From: Paraburkholderia antibiotica
GTDB lineage: Bacteria > Pseudomonadota > Gammaproteobacteria > Burkholderiales > Burkholderiaceae
DNA: 64,000 nucleotides
Reading direction: 5' to 3'
NCBI RefSeq assembly: GCF_012927125.1
Contig: NZ_JABBFZ010000016.1
Location: 62,001-126,000 of the forward strand
Positions within the stretch are counted from its first letter, which is position 1, and the number at the start of each line of letters is the position of its first letter. Positions 1 through 9,539 of the stretch are shown here, piece after piece. Below the pieces are notes generated by a model. That model had not been told where the DNA came from. It did no database searches and saw nothing but the letters and a program-made list of their open reading frames with translations. A program made the position numbers and the translations under genes.

Positions 1-8
1 GTGTCCCC

Positions 9-3000
9 ATGAACGATCACCAGCAACCGATTCACCCGGTTCCCGCCGCCCAAGGTCTGTACGACCCGCAGAACGAGCATGACGCGTGCGGCGTCGGCTT
101 CGTCGCTCACATCAAGGGTCAGAAGAGCCACGAGATCATCCAGCAGGGCCTGAAGATTCTCGAAAACCTCGACCACCGGGGCGCCGTCGGCGCCGATCCG
201 CTGATGGGCGACGGCGCGGGCATCCTGATCCAGATCCCGGACGGCTTCTATCGCGACGAAATGGCCAAGCAGGGCGTGACGTTGCCGCCCTACGGCGAAT
301 ACGGCGTCGGTATGGTGTTCCTGCCGAAGGAACACGCGTCGCGCCTCGCCTGCGAGCAGGAGCTCGAACGTACGGTGAAGGCCGAAGGCCAGGTCGTGCT
401 GGGCTGGCGCGACGTGCCGGTCGACCACACCATGCCGATTTCGCCGACCGTCAAGGCGAGCGAGCCGCTGATCCGCCAGATCTTTATCGGCCGCGGCAAG
501 GACATCATGGTGACCGACGCGCTCGAACGGAAGCTGTACGTGATCCGCAAGACCGCGAGCCACCGTATTCAGGCGCTCAAGCTCAAGCACGGCAAGGAAT
601 ACTTCGTGCCGTCGTGCTCGGCGCGCACGGTCGTCTACAAGGGTCTGCTGCTGGCCGGCCAGGTCGGCGTGTACTACCGCGACCTGCAGGACGAGCGTGT
701 CGTCTCGGCGCTCGCGCTCGTGCACCAGCGCTTCTCGACCAACACGTTCCCGGCGTGGGAACTGGCTCACCCGTACCGGATGATCGCCCACAACGGTGAA
801 ATTAACACGGTGAAGGGCAACGTCAACTGGCTGAACGCGCGGACCGGCGCGATCGCTTCGCACGTGCTCGGCGACGACCTGCCGAAGCTGTGGCCGCTGA
901 TCTACCCGGGCCAGTCGGATACGGCATCGTTCGACAACTGTCTCGAGTTGCTGGTGATGGCCGGCTACCCGCTCGTCCACGCAATGATGATGATGATCCC
1001 GGAAGCCTGGGAACAGCACACGCTGATGGACGAGAACCGCAAAGCGTTCTACGAATACCACGCCGCGATGATGGAGCCGTGGGACGGTCCCGCCGCGATC
1101 GCGTTCACCGACGGCCGTCAGATCGGCGCGACGCTCGACCGTAACGGTCTGCGTCCGGCGCGCTACATCGTCACGGACGACGACCTCGTCATCATGGCGT
1201 CGGAAGCCGGCACGCTGCCGATCCCCGAATCGAAGATCGTCAAGAAGTGGCGTCTGCAGCCGGGCAAGATGTTCCTGATCGACATGGAACACGGCCGCAT
1301 CATCGACGACAAGGAACTGAAAGACAACCTCGCGAACGCCAAGCCGTACAAGAGCTGGATCGACGCCGTGCGCATCAAGCTCGACGAGATCGAGCCGAAG
1401 GCCGAAGACGTCGCGACCGAACGCCGCGAAGCCGCTGCGCTGCTGGATCGTCAGCAGGCGTTCGGCTACACCCAGGAAGACCTCAAGTTCCTGATGGCGC
1501 CGATGGCGCAAGCCGGCGAAGAAGCGGTCGGCTCGATGGGCAACGACTCGCCGCTCGCGGTCATGTCCAACAAGAACAAGACGCTGTACCACTACTTCAA
1601 GCAGCTGTTCGCGCAGGTCACGAACCCGCCGATCGACCCGATCCGTGAAAACATGGTGATGTCGCTCGTGTCGTTCATCGGCCCGAAGCCGAACCTGCTC
1701 GACACCAACAACATCAACCCGCCGATGCGTCTCGAAGTGTCGCAGCCGGTGCTCGACTTCAAGGACATCGCGAAGATCCGCGCGATCGATCAGTACACCG
1801 GCGGCAAGTTCAGCTCGTACGAACTGAACATCTGCTATCCGGTCGCCTGGGGCAAGGAAGGCATCGAAGCGCGCCTCGCGTCGCTGTGCGCGGAAGCCGT
1901 CGATGCGGTCAAGTCCGGCTACAACATGCTGATCGTGTCGGACCGCAAGACCGACCGCGACAACGTCGCGATTCCGGCGCTGCTCGCTACCGCCGCGATC
2001 CACACGCACCTCGTGCAGCAAGGTCTGCGCACGAGCACGGGTCTGGTCGTCGAAACCGGCTCGGCGCGTGAGACGCACCATTTCGCGCTGCTCGCGGGCT
2101 ACGGCGCGGAAGCCGTGCACCCGTACCTCGCGATGGAAACGCTCGGCCAGCTCGCGGCCGGCCTGAAGGGCGACCTGTCGGCGGAGAAGGCGGTCTACAA
2201 CTTCACCAAGGCAGTCGGCAAGGGCCTGCAGAAGGTCATGTCGAAGATGGGCATTTCGACCTACATGTCGTACACCGGCGCGCAGATTTTCGAAGCGGTC
2301 GGTCTCGCCTCGGATCTGGTGCAAAAGTACTTCTACGGCACCTCGTCGAAGGTCGGCGGCATTGGCCTGTTCGACGTCGCGGAAGAAGCGATCCGTCTGC
2401 ATCGCGATGCGTTCGGCGATAACCCGATCCTCGCGAACATGCTCGACGCGGGCGGCGAATACGCGTACCGCGTGCGCGGCGAAGAACACATGTGGACGCC
2501 GGATGCGATCGCCAAGCTGCAGCACTCGGCACGCAGCAACTCGTACCAGACGTACAAGGAATACGCGCATCTGATCAACGATCAGACCAAGCGTCACATG
2601 ACCTTCCGCGGCCTGTTCGAATTCAGGATCGATCCGGCCAAGGCGATTCCGCTCGACGAAGTCGAATCGGCGAAGGACATCGTCAAGCGTTTCGCGACCG
2701 GCGCGATGTCGATGGGCTCGATCAGCACCGAAGCGCACGCCACGCTCGCCGTCGCGATGAACCGCATCGGCGGCAAGTCGAACACCGGTGAAGGCGGCGA
2801 AGACGCGAACCGTTACCGCAACGAACTGCGCGGCATTCCGATCAAGAACGGCGACACGATGAAGTCCGTGATCGGCGACGAAGTGATCGTCGACATTCCG
2901 CTGAAGGAAGGCGATTCGCTGCGCTCGCGCATCAAGCAGGTCGCGTCGGGCCGCTTCGGCGTGACGGCGGAGTACCTCGCGTCGGCCGATCAGATCCAGA

Positions 3001-4712
3001 TCAAGATGGCGCAGGGCGCGAAGCCGGGCGAAGGCGGTCAGCTGCCGGGCCACAAGGTGTCGGACTACATCGGCAAGCTGCGTTACTCGGTGCCGGGCGT
3101 CGGCCTGATCTCGCCGCCGCCGCACCACGACATCTACTCGATCGAAGATCTGGCGCAGCTGATTCACGATCTGAAGAACGTGAACGCGTCGTCGAGCATC
3201 TCGGTGAAGCTGGTGTCGGAGTCGGGCGTCGGTACGGTTGCCGCGGGTGTCGCGAAGGCGAAGGCCGACCACGTCGTGATCGCCGGTCATGACGGCGGCA
3301 CCGGCGCGTCGCCGCTGTCGTCGGTCAAGCATGCGGGCACGCCGTGGGAACTGGGTCTCGCGGAAACGCAGCAGACCCTGGTGCTGAACCAGCTGCGCGG
3401 CCGCATCCGCGTGCAGGCCGACGGTCAGATGAAGACCGGCCGCGACGTCGTGATCGGCGCGCTGCTCGGCGCGGACGAATTCGGCTTCGCGACGGCACCG
3501 CTCGTCGTCGAAGGCTGCATCATGATGCGCAAGTGCCATCTGAACACCTGCCCGGTCGGCGTCGCGACGCAAGATCCGGTGCTGCGTGCGAAGTTCCAGG
3601 GCCAGCCGGAACACGTGGTGAACTTCTTCTTCTTCGTCGCGGAAGAAGCGCGCGAAATCATGGCGCAACTCGGTATCCGCAAGTTCGACGACCTGATCGG
3701 CCGAGCCGAACTGCTCGACACGAAGAAGGGCGTCGAGCACTGGAAGGCGAAGGGTCTCGACTTCTCGCGCGTGTTCTATCAGCCGCAAGTGCCGGCCGAA
3801 GTCGCGCGCAAGCACGTCGACGTGCAGGACCACGGTCTGGACCGCGCGCTCGATCACACGCTGATCGAGAAGGCGAAGGCCGCGATCGAGAAGGGCGAGC
3901 ACGTGTCGTTCATCCAGCCGGTGCGCAACGTCAACCGTACGGTCGGTGCGATGCTGTCGGGCACGATCGCGAAGAAGTACGGTCACGACGGTCTGGCTGA
4001 CGACGCGATCCACATCCAGCTGAAGGGCACCGCGGGTCAGAGCTTCGGCGCGTTCCTCGCGAAGGGCGTGACGCTGGATCTGGTCGGCGACGGCAACGAC
4101 TACGTCGGCAAGGGCCTGTCGGGCGGCCGCATCATCATCCGTCCGACCAACGATTTCCGCGGCAAGTCCGAAGAGAACATCATCTGTGGTAACACGGTGA
4201 TGTACGGCGCGATCGAAGGCGAGTCGTTCTTCCGCGGCGTCGCGGGCGAGCGTTTCTGCGTGCGTAACTCGGGCGCGACGGCGGTTGTCGAAGGTACCGG
4301 CGACCACGGTTGCGAATACATGACGGGCGGCACGGTGGTGGTGCTCGGCGAAACCGGCCGGAACTTCGCGGCCGGCATGTCGGGCGGCGTCGCGTATGTG
4401 TTCGATCCGGACGGCACGTTCGCGGGCAAGTGCAACAAGTCGATGGTCGCGCTCGAGCCGGTGCTGCAACAGGCCGAACAGGAACGCACGGTCGACAAGG
4501 GCCTGTGGCACTGCGCGACGACCGACGAAGCGCTGCTGCGCGGTCTCATCGAGCGTCACTTCCAGTTCACCGGTTCGCCGCGCGCGAAGGCGCTGCTGGA
4601 AAACTGGGACGCGTCTCGCCGTCAGTTCGTGAAGGTGTTCCCGACCGAATACAAGCGTGCGCTCGGCGAACTCGCCGCGAAGAAGGCGAGCAAGGAAGTG
4701 CTTGCCGCTTAA
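9..4712 (+). CDS. gltB: glutamate synthase (NADPH) large subunit
   Basis: Makes two glutamates from glutamine and 2-oxoglutarate as the alpha subunit of GOGAT. The 1567-residue length fits the full family. A short propeptide ends before Cys27 (context EHDACGVGF), the expected N-terminal glutaminase nucleophile after processing. The 3Fe-4S cluster cysteines are visible as C1170-x5-C1176-x4-C1181, following the FMN/synthase domain. The C-terminal GXGXG-type beta-helix domain is Gly-rich and complete. Only 8 bases precede the ATG in the window, so its promoter is out of view. gltD follows 104 bases downstream. Identification is near certain. Confidence 0.98.
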   Translation: MNDHQQPIHPVPAAQGLYDPQNEHDACGVGFVAHIKGQKSHEIIQQGLKILENLDHRGAVGADPLMGDGAGILIQIPDGFYRDEMAKQGVTLPPYGEYGVGMVFLPKEHASRLACEQELERTVKAEGQVVLGWRDVPVDHTMPISPTVKASEPLIRQIFIGRGKDIMVTDALERKLYVIRKTASHRIQALKLKHGKEYFVPSCSARTVVYKGLLLAGQVGVYYRDLQDERVVSALALVHQRFSTNTFPAWELAHPYRMIAHNGEINTVKGNVNWLNARTGAIASHVLGDDLPKLWPLIYPGQSDTASFDNCLELLVMAGYPLVHAMMMMIPEAWEQHTLMDENRKAFYEYHAAMMEPWDGPAAIAFTDGRQIGATLDRNGLRPARYIVTDDDLVIMASEAGTLPIPESKIVKKWRLQPGKMFLIDMEHGRIIDDKELKDNLANAKPYKSWIDAVRIKLDEIEPKAEDVATERREAAALLDRQQAFGYTQEDLKFLMAPMAQAGEEAVGSMGNDSPLAVMSNKNKTLYHYFKQLFAQVTNPPIDPIRENMVMSLVSFIGPKPNLLDTNNINPPMRLEVSQPVLDFKDIAKIRAIDQYTGGKFSSYELNICYPVAWGKEGIEARLASLCAEAVDAVKSGYNMLIVSDRKTDRDNVAIPALLATAAIHTHLVQQGLRTSTGLVVETGSARETHHFALLAGYGAEAVHPYLAMETLGQLAAGLKGDLSAEKAVYNFTKAVGKGLQKVMSKMGISTYMSYTGAQIFEAVGLASDLVQKYFYGTSSKVGGIGLFDVAEEAIRLHRDAFGDNPILANMLDAGGEYAYRVRGEEHMWTPDAIAKLQHSARSNSYQTYKEYAHLINDQTKRHMTFRGLFEFRIDPAKAIPLDEVESAKDIVKRFATGAMSMGSISTEAHATLAVAMNRIGGKSNTGEGGEDANRYRNELRGIPIKNGDTMKSVIGDEVIVDIPLKEGDSLRSRIKQVASGRFGVTAEYLASADQIQIKMAQGAKPGEGGQLPGHKVSDYIGKLRYSVPGVGLISPPPHHDIYSIEDLAQLIHDLKNVNASSSISVKLVSESGVGTVAAGVAKAKADHVVIAGHDGGTGASPLSSVKHAGTPWELGLAETQQTLVLNQLRGRIRVQADGQMKTGRDVVIGALLGADEFGFATAPLVVEGCIMMRKCHLNTCPVGVATQDPVLRAKFQGQPEHVVNFFFFVAEEAREIMAQLGIRKFDDLIGRAELLDTKKGVEHWKAKGLDFSRVFYQPQVPAEVARKHVDVQDHGLDRALDHTLIEKAKAAIEKGEHVSFIQPVRNVNRTVGAMLSGTIAKKYGHDGLADDAIHIQLKGTAGQSFGAFLAKGVTLDLVGDGNDYVGKGLSGGRIIIRPTNDFRGKSEENIICGNTVMYGAIEGESFFRGVAGERFCVRNSGATAVVEGTGDHGCEYMTGGTVVVLGETGRNFAAGMSGGVAYVFDPDGTFAGKCNKSMVALEPVLQQAEQERTVDKGLWHCATTDEALLRGLIERHFQFTGSPRAKALLENWDASRRQFVKVFPTEYKRALGELAAKKASKEVLAA

Positions 4713-4742
4713 GCCGCCGTCACGGAAGTCGCATTTAGCCGT

Positions 4743-4778
4743 ACCCGCCGCGTCTCGAACAGTCGACGCGCGGCGGGT
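4743..4778 (+). other. 10-bp inverted repeat between gltB and gltD
   Basis: A perfect pair of arms (ACCCGCCGCG and CGCGGCGGGT) with a 16-base loop sits in the gltB–gltD gap. There is no following T-run, so it is not a typical intrinsic terminator. It could stabilise the upstream mRNA end or lower read-through into gltD. Function is inference. Confidence 0.5.
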
Positions 4779-4816
4779 CCAGATTACCCCTCGATACAGA
4801 TAGAGAAGAGAACCAC

Positions 4817-6286
4817 ATGGGCAAGGCAACCGGTTTTCTCGAGTTCGAACGTCGCCACGAGACGTACGAAGCTCCGCTCACGCGTGTGAAGCACTACAAG
4901 GAATTCGTCGCGGCACTGACCGACGACGAAGCGAAGATTCAAGGCGCACGTTGCATGGACTGCGGCATCCCGTTCTGCAACAACGGCTGCCCGGTCAACA
5001 ACATCATCCCGGACTTCAACGACCTGGTGTTCCGTCAGGACTGGAAGAGCGCGATCGAGGTGCTGCACTCGACCAACAACTTCCCCGAGTTCACGGGCCG
5101 CATCTGCCCGGCACCGTGCGAAGCGGCGTGCACGCTCGGCATCAACAACGACCCGGTCGGCATCAAGTCGATCGAGCACGCAATCATCGATAAAGCCTGG
5201 ACCGAAGGTTGGGTCGAGCCGCAAACGCCGAAGCACAAGACCGGCAAGAAGGTCGCCGTGGTCGGTTCGGGCCCCGCGGGTCTCGCGGCCGCGCAGCAGC
5301 TCGCGCGCGCCGGTCATGACGTGACGGTGTTCGAGAAGAACGACCGCATCGGCGGCCTGCTGCGTTACGGCATCCCCGACTTCAAGCTGGAGAAGTGGCA
5401 GATCGACCGCCGCATGCGCCAGATGGAAGCGGAAGGCGTGACGTTCCGCACCAACGTGTTCATCGGCAAGCCGGATTCGCTGCCGGCGTACATCGGCAAC
5501 ACGGCGAAGGAAACCATCACGCCGGCCGAGCTGAACGAACAGTTCGATGCGGTCGTGATCGCTGGCGGTTCGGAAACGCCGCGCGATCTGCCGGTGCCGG
5601 GCCGCGAGCTCGAAGGCGTGTACTACGCGATGGAATTCCTGCCGCAGCAGAACAAGGTCAACGCCGGCGACAAGCTGACGAACCAGTTGCTCGCGAAGGG
5701 CAAGCACGTCGTCGTGATCGGCGGCGGCGATACGGGTTCGGACTGCGTCGGCACGTCGAATCGTCACGGCGCGAAGAGCGTCACGCAGTTCGAACTGCTG
5801 CCGCAGCCGCCGGAAGAAGAGAACAAGCCGCTCGTGTGGCCGTACTGGCCGATCAAGCTGCGCACGTCGTCGTCGCATGAAGAGGGCTGCGAGCGCGATT
5901 GGGCGGTCGCGACCAAGCGCCTCGAAGGCAAGAACGGCAAGGTCGAGAAGCTGATCGCCGCGCGCGTCGAATGGAAGGACGGCAAGATGGTCGAAGTGCC
6001 GAACTCGGAATTCGAAATGAAGGCCGATCTGGTGCTGCTGGCGATGGGCTTCACGCAGCCGGTCTCGCCGGTGCTCGAAGCGTTCGGCGTCGACAAGGAT
6101 GCGCGCGGCAACGTGCGCGCCGCGACCGAAGGCGACAAGGCGTACTACACGTCGGTGGACAAGGTCTTCACGGCGGGCGATATGCGCCGCGGCCAGTCAC
6201 TGGTGGTGTGGGCGATCCGCGAAGGCCGTCAGTGCGCACGTTCGGTCGACGCGTTCCTGATGGGTCATTCGGAACTGCCGCGTTAA
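4817..6286 (+). CDS. gltD: glutamate synthase small subunit
   Basis: Beta subunit of NADPH-GOGAT: it oxidises NADPH on FAD and passes electrons through 4Fe-4S clusters to GltB. The 489-residue protein begins with the cysteine cluster C46, C49, C54, C58 and a second Cys group near residue 97 (ICPAPCEAAC). A first Rossmann dinucleotide fold (VAVVGSGPAGLAAA) binds FAD and a second (VVIGGGDTGSD) binds NADPH. The family usually runs 470–490 residues, so it is complete. It follows gltB in one transcription unit and is closed by the hairpin at 6399–6435. Confidence 0.97.
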   Translation: MGKATGFLEFERRHETYEAPLTRVKHYKEFVAALTDDEAKIQGARCMDCGIPFCNNGCPVNNIIPDFNDLVFRQDWKSAIEVLHSTNNFPEFTGRICPAPCEAACTLGINNDPVGIKSIEHAIIDKAWTEGWVEPQTPKHKTGKKVAVVGSGPAGLAAAQQLARAGHDVTVFEKNDRIGGLLRYGIPDFKLEKWQIDRRMRQMEAEGVTFRTNVFIGKPDSLPAYIGNTAKETITPAELNEQFDAVVIAGGSETPRDLPVPGRELEGVYYAMEFLPQQNKVNAGDKLTNQLLAKGKHVVVIGGGDTGSDCVGTSNRHGAKSVTQFELLPQPPEEENKPLVWPYWPIKLRTSSSHEEGCERDWAVATKRLEGKNGKVEKLIAARVEWKDGKMVEVPNSEFEMKADLVLLAMGFTQPVSPVLEAFGVDKDARGNVRAATEGDKAYYTSVDKVFTAGDMRRGQSLVVWAIREGRQCARSVDAFLMGHSELPR

Positions 6287-6398
6287 GCGTCTTCAGGCCG
6301 GCTCGCGCCGGCCGCTCACGTTTTTTGCAGGAAGGCGTGGAGACGACAAGGTGTCCAATGTAGGCACTGATAGCGGTAGAGCGAAGCTGTAGAAAAAG

Positions 6399-6435
6399 AA
6401 ACCGGGCTGGCCTGAGAAGGCAGCCCGGTTTTTTT
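6399..6435 (+). terminator. intrinsic terminator after gltBD
   Basis: Arms AACCGGGCTG and CAGCCCGGTT with an inner CCT/AGG extension and GAGA loop are followed by a run of T. The A-run on the left side means it could also end the convergent dadA transcript. Confidence 0.9.
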
Positions 6436-6529
6436 ATGGCCGGTGCAGGCTGTGGGGGCGGGCTGTGAGCGATGCATGAGCGGCCCACGAGCGGTGCGTG
6501 AGCGGCTGCTCGCGCGAGCCGTTGCCCGC

Positions 6530-7795
6530 TTATTTTCCGTAACGCGCGAGCGTCAGCCCATCGAGATCGATTTCGGGTTGACGTTGCGCGATCAGATCCG
6601 CGACCACCCGCCCCGAACCCATCGACATCGCCCAGCCCGTCGAGCCGTGCCCGAGGTTCAGCCAGAGATTCTCGATGCCGGACGGGCCGAGCAGCGGCGC
6701 GCCATCGGGCGTCATCGGTCGGCGGCCGACCCAGAAGTGCGCGGAGTCCGGATTGGTCGCGTGCGGGAACCAGTCGCGCAGCACCTTCAGCAGCGTTTGC
6801 AGCGCCTGCTCGCGCAGCGTGGTTTCGCGATTGCCCAACTCCGCCGTGCCCGCGATGCGCAGGTTGTTGCCGAAGCGCGTGATCGCCGTCTTCAGCGACT
6901 CGTCCATCAACGCGGCGCGCGGCGCTTTTTCTTCATCGATGACGGGCAGCGTCGCCGAGTAGCCCTTGACCGGATAGAGCGGCACCTTCACGCCGAGCGG
7001 CGCGAGCAGTGCCGCGCTATCGACGCCAAGCGCGACCACCACCGCATCCGCGCGCAAGGTCTCGTCGCCGCGTTCGCTGCGAATGCGCACGCCACGCACC
7101 GTCGCGCCTTCGACATCGAGCGACGTGACGCGCGTGTCGAAGCGAAAGCGCACGCCGTTGCGCTCGCAGATCGCGCGCAGTTCGCGGGTGAAGCGCGCGC
7201 AGTCGCCGGCTTCGTCGTCGGGCAGGTAGAGGCCGGAGAACGGCGGCTGGGCAGCCCAGCGCAGCCCCGGCTCGATCACCGCGCACTGCGCGGCGCTGAC
7301 TTCCCGATGCGCGATGCCCGCGTCGCGCAGCACCGCAAGCGCCGGCTGTGCGAGTTCGACGTCGTACGCGCTGCGAAACAGTTGCAGATAGCCCTGGCTG
7401 CGGCCGTAATCGAACGGATGGTGGCCGCGGAATTCGTGCAGACACGCGCGGCTGTAGTAAGCGATGCGCTGCATCCGCTGCTTGTTGACGCGAAAACGTT
7501 CGAGCTCGCACTCGCGCAGCCAGCGCGCGATCCAGCGCCATTGGGCCGGATCGAGCGTGGGTCGGAAGATCAGCGGCGAGGCCGGCTTGAACAGGTACTT
7601 GAGGATCTTGGTCGGCATGCCGGGCGCGGCCCACGGCGTCACATAGCCCGGCGCGATCACGCCGGCGTTGCCGAAACTGGTGGACAGGGCGACGTCGGGT
7701 TCGCGCTCGATCAGCGTGACGTCGCAGCCTTGCTGGCACAGGTAAAAAGCCGTGGCGACGCCGATCACGCCGCCGCCGAGAACGATCGTTTGCAT
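6530..7795 (-). CDS. dadA: D-amino acid dehydrogenase (DadA-type FAD oxidoreductase)
   Basis: Oxidatively deaminates D-amino acids to 2-oxo acids and passes electrons to the respiratory chain. The protein has 421 residues, close to the usual 415–435. It opens with an FAD-binding GxGxxG (IVLGGGVIGVATAFYL) and ends with a typical DAO-family FAD contact (LNLGHGSTGWAMSMGSG). It lies 38 bases behind an MFS transporter gene on the same strand, so the two are probably cotranscribed with the transporter first. No alanine racemase (dadX) or Lrp-like regulator is next to it. The exact substrate cannot be read from the sequence. Confidence 0.87.
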   Translation of the reverse strand: MQTIVLGGGVIGVATAFYLCQQGCDVTLIEREPDVALSTSFGNAGVIAPGYVTPWAAPGMPTKILKYLFKPASPLIFRPTLDPAQWRWIARWLRECELERFRVNKQRMQRIAYYSRACLHEFRGHHPFDYGRSQGYLQLFRSAYDVELAQPALAVLRDAGIAHREVSAAQCAVIEPGLRWAAQPPFSGLYLPDDEAGDCARFTRELRAICERNGVRFRFDTRVTSLDVEGATVRGVRIRSERGDETLRADAVVVALGVDSAALLAPLGVKVPLYPVKGYSATLPVIDEEKAPRAALMDESLKTAITRFGNNLRIAGTAELGNRETTLREQALQTLLKVLRDWFPHATNPDSAHFWVGRRPMTPDGAPLLGPSGIENLWLNLGHGSTGWAMSMGSGRVVADLIAQRQPEIDLDGLTLARYGK

Positions 7796-7833
7796 GTGGT
7801 AGTGGAGCTACGGTTCGGGAGGCGGTCGGGCGC

Positions 7834-9093
7834 TCAGGCGGCGGAGCCGGTCGCCCCGAGCACCTTGCCTTTCGTTTCAGGCAGGCACAGCGCGGCGACG
7901 ATCACCAGCAGATAGCCCGAGCCCGCGACGATACCCATCGCCTTCACGAGCGTCATCGTCTGTGCGAGCGTGCCGACGAGAATCGGAAAGAACGAGCCGA
8001 CGCCGCGTCCGAGGTTGTAGCAGAAGCCTTGTCCCGAGCCGCGAATCTCGTTCGGATACAGCTCCGACAGATACGCGCCGATGCCCGCGAAAATCCCCTG
8101 CACGACGATGCCGAGCGGAAAGCCGAGCGCGAGCATCATCGTGTCGGTGATCGGCAGCATCGTGTAGACCATGCCGAGCACGAACGAGCCGATCGCGAAC
8201 AGTACGAACGACGCGCGCCGGCCGATCCGGTCGCACAGAATCGCGCCGACGATGTAACCGGCGAACGAGCCGACGATCAGCACGATCAGATAGCCGCTGG
8301 TATTGAACACCGACAGATGCCGCACGGTCTTCAGATAGGTCGGCAGCCATGTGGTGATCGCGTAGTAGCCGCCGAGCATGCCGCTGCACAGCGCGCTGCC
8401 GAGCAGTGTCGTTTTCAGATGCGCGGCCGAGAAGATCTGCATGAAATGCGACGTGTTGAAGCCGCTTTCGCGCGCGCGACGCGTCGCGAGGAAAATCTCC
8501 GGATCGCTGACGTTGCGGCGGATATAGATGATCCACGCGGCGGGCAGCAGGCCGACCCAGAAGCACGCGCGCCACGCGTACTCTTCCGGCAGCAGCGCGA
8601 ACGCCGCCCAGTAGACGATCGCCGCGGCCGCCCAGCCGAACGACCAGCTGCTCTGCACGGTGCCGACCGCTTTCGCGCGATGCTGCGGCGAGCGGATCGT
8701 CTCGGCCATCATGATCGTCACGACCGACCATTCGCCGCCGAAGCCGAGGCCTTGCAGCGTGCGTGTGGTCAGCAACTGCCAGAACGACTGCGTGAAGCCC
8801 GACAGGAACGTGAAGATCGCGAAGGTGGCGATGGTCCATTGCAGCACGCGGATGCGGCCGTAGCGATCGGCAAGGATGCCGGCGAGCCAGCCGCCAATGG
8901 CCGACGAAATCAGCGAGCTGGTCGCGATCATGCCGGCTTCGCTTTTGCTCATTCCCCACGTCGCGATCAGCGTCGGAATCAGGAACGAGTAGATCATGAA
9001 GTCGAACGCGTCGATCGCATAACCGCCGAAGCCGGCGTACAGCGTGCGGCGCTCGCGGGAGGACAGCTCGGTGAACCATTGGAGAGAAGACAT
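7834..9093 (-). CDS. MFS transporter, upstream partner of dadA
   Basis: A 419-residue major facilitator with about 12 hydrophobic segments. The MFS signature loop between TM2 and TM3 is visible (GWLAGILADRYGRIRVL), and an SHS/metabolite:H+ symporter-like stretch (GFGGEWSVV) lies near TM5. An in-frame extension reaches further upstream, but the ATG at 9093 is preferred because it starts the family-typical N-terminus (SSLQWFTEL). Its position ahead of dadA suggests import of an amino or organic acid used by DadA; that is inference from context only. Confidence 0.85.
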   Translation of the reverse strand: MSSLQWFTELSSRERRTLYAGFGGYAIDAFDFMIYSFLIPTLIATWGMSKSEAGMIATSSLISSAIGGWLAGILADRYGRIRVLQWTIATFAIFTFLSGFTQSFWQLLTTRTLQGLGFGGEWSVVTIMMAETIRSPQHRAKAVGTVQSSWSFGWAAAAIVYWAAFALLPEEYAWRACFWVGLLPAAWIIYIRRNVSDPEIFLATRRARESGFNTSHFMQIFSAAHLKTTLLGSALCSGMLGGYYAITTWLPTYLKTVRHLSVFNTSGYLIVLIVGSFAGYIVGAILCDRIGRRASFVLFAIGSFVLGMVYTMLPITDTMMLALGFPLGIVVQGIFAGIGAYLSELYPNEIRGSGQGFCYNLGRGVGSFFPILVGTLAQTMTLVKAMGIVAGSGYLLVIVAALCLPETKGKVLGATGSAA

Positions 9094-9539
9094 GTTTTGT
9101 TGTGGTCTCCAGGTTTTTTTCGCCTGCGGGGCTCGATGGGAGGGCGTTTGTATTCTAAGGGCGCCTGATGCCGCGCGGCCAGCCGTGGTCAAAAATGGCG
9201 GGGCGCGGTAACAGTCGCGAAGGAAACGCAAGCGAACGGAAGGCGGTTGGGAAATATCGCGGTGCGGTGCAGTCGGGGCATGGCTGATAAGGGAGCGGCT
9301 TCGCGAGTCGCGTAGGCCTTTCGTAACGGGCGGTGATGGGCGGTGACGGGCCGCAAAGGGAGATAACGGGCGGCAAAGCTCGGTATCGGCCCGACCAAAC
9401 CGGCCCTCTTTTTTCCTTACCAACTACTACGATGTAACGCAAAACTTATCGGCGAACGTTAAACTGCGCGTGCAGCCCCGGCTGCCCTGAATCCTTCCCT
9501 TAATCTGGGCTTACGCCTGCCGTCCCCGATACCGTCCCG
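9094..9539. other. divergent intergenic region with degenerate direct repeats
   Basis: This 446-base gap separates the minus-strand MFS gene from the plus-strand phosphatase-like gene and must hold both promoters. Around 9325–9377 there are repeated words: GGGCGGTGA twice, then ACGGGC-S-GCAAA twice. No convincing gene was found. The repeats may be regulator sites. Confidence 0.5.

Noticed and set aside
6443..7915. 490-codon plus-strand frame opposite dadA
   Set aside because: It is antisense to a well-recognised gene, is Arg/Ala/His-rich, and has no motif; it is a GC-codon shadow.
9094..9423. N-terminal extension of the MFS transporter to 529 residues
   Set aside because: The extra 110 residues are Arg/Pro-rich, precede the first family-like residues, and cover the expected promoter region.
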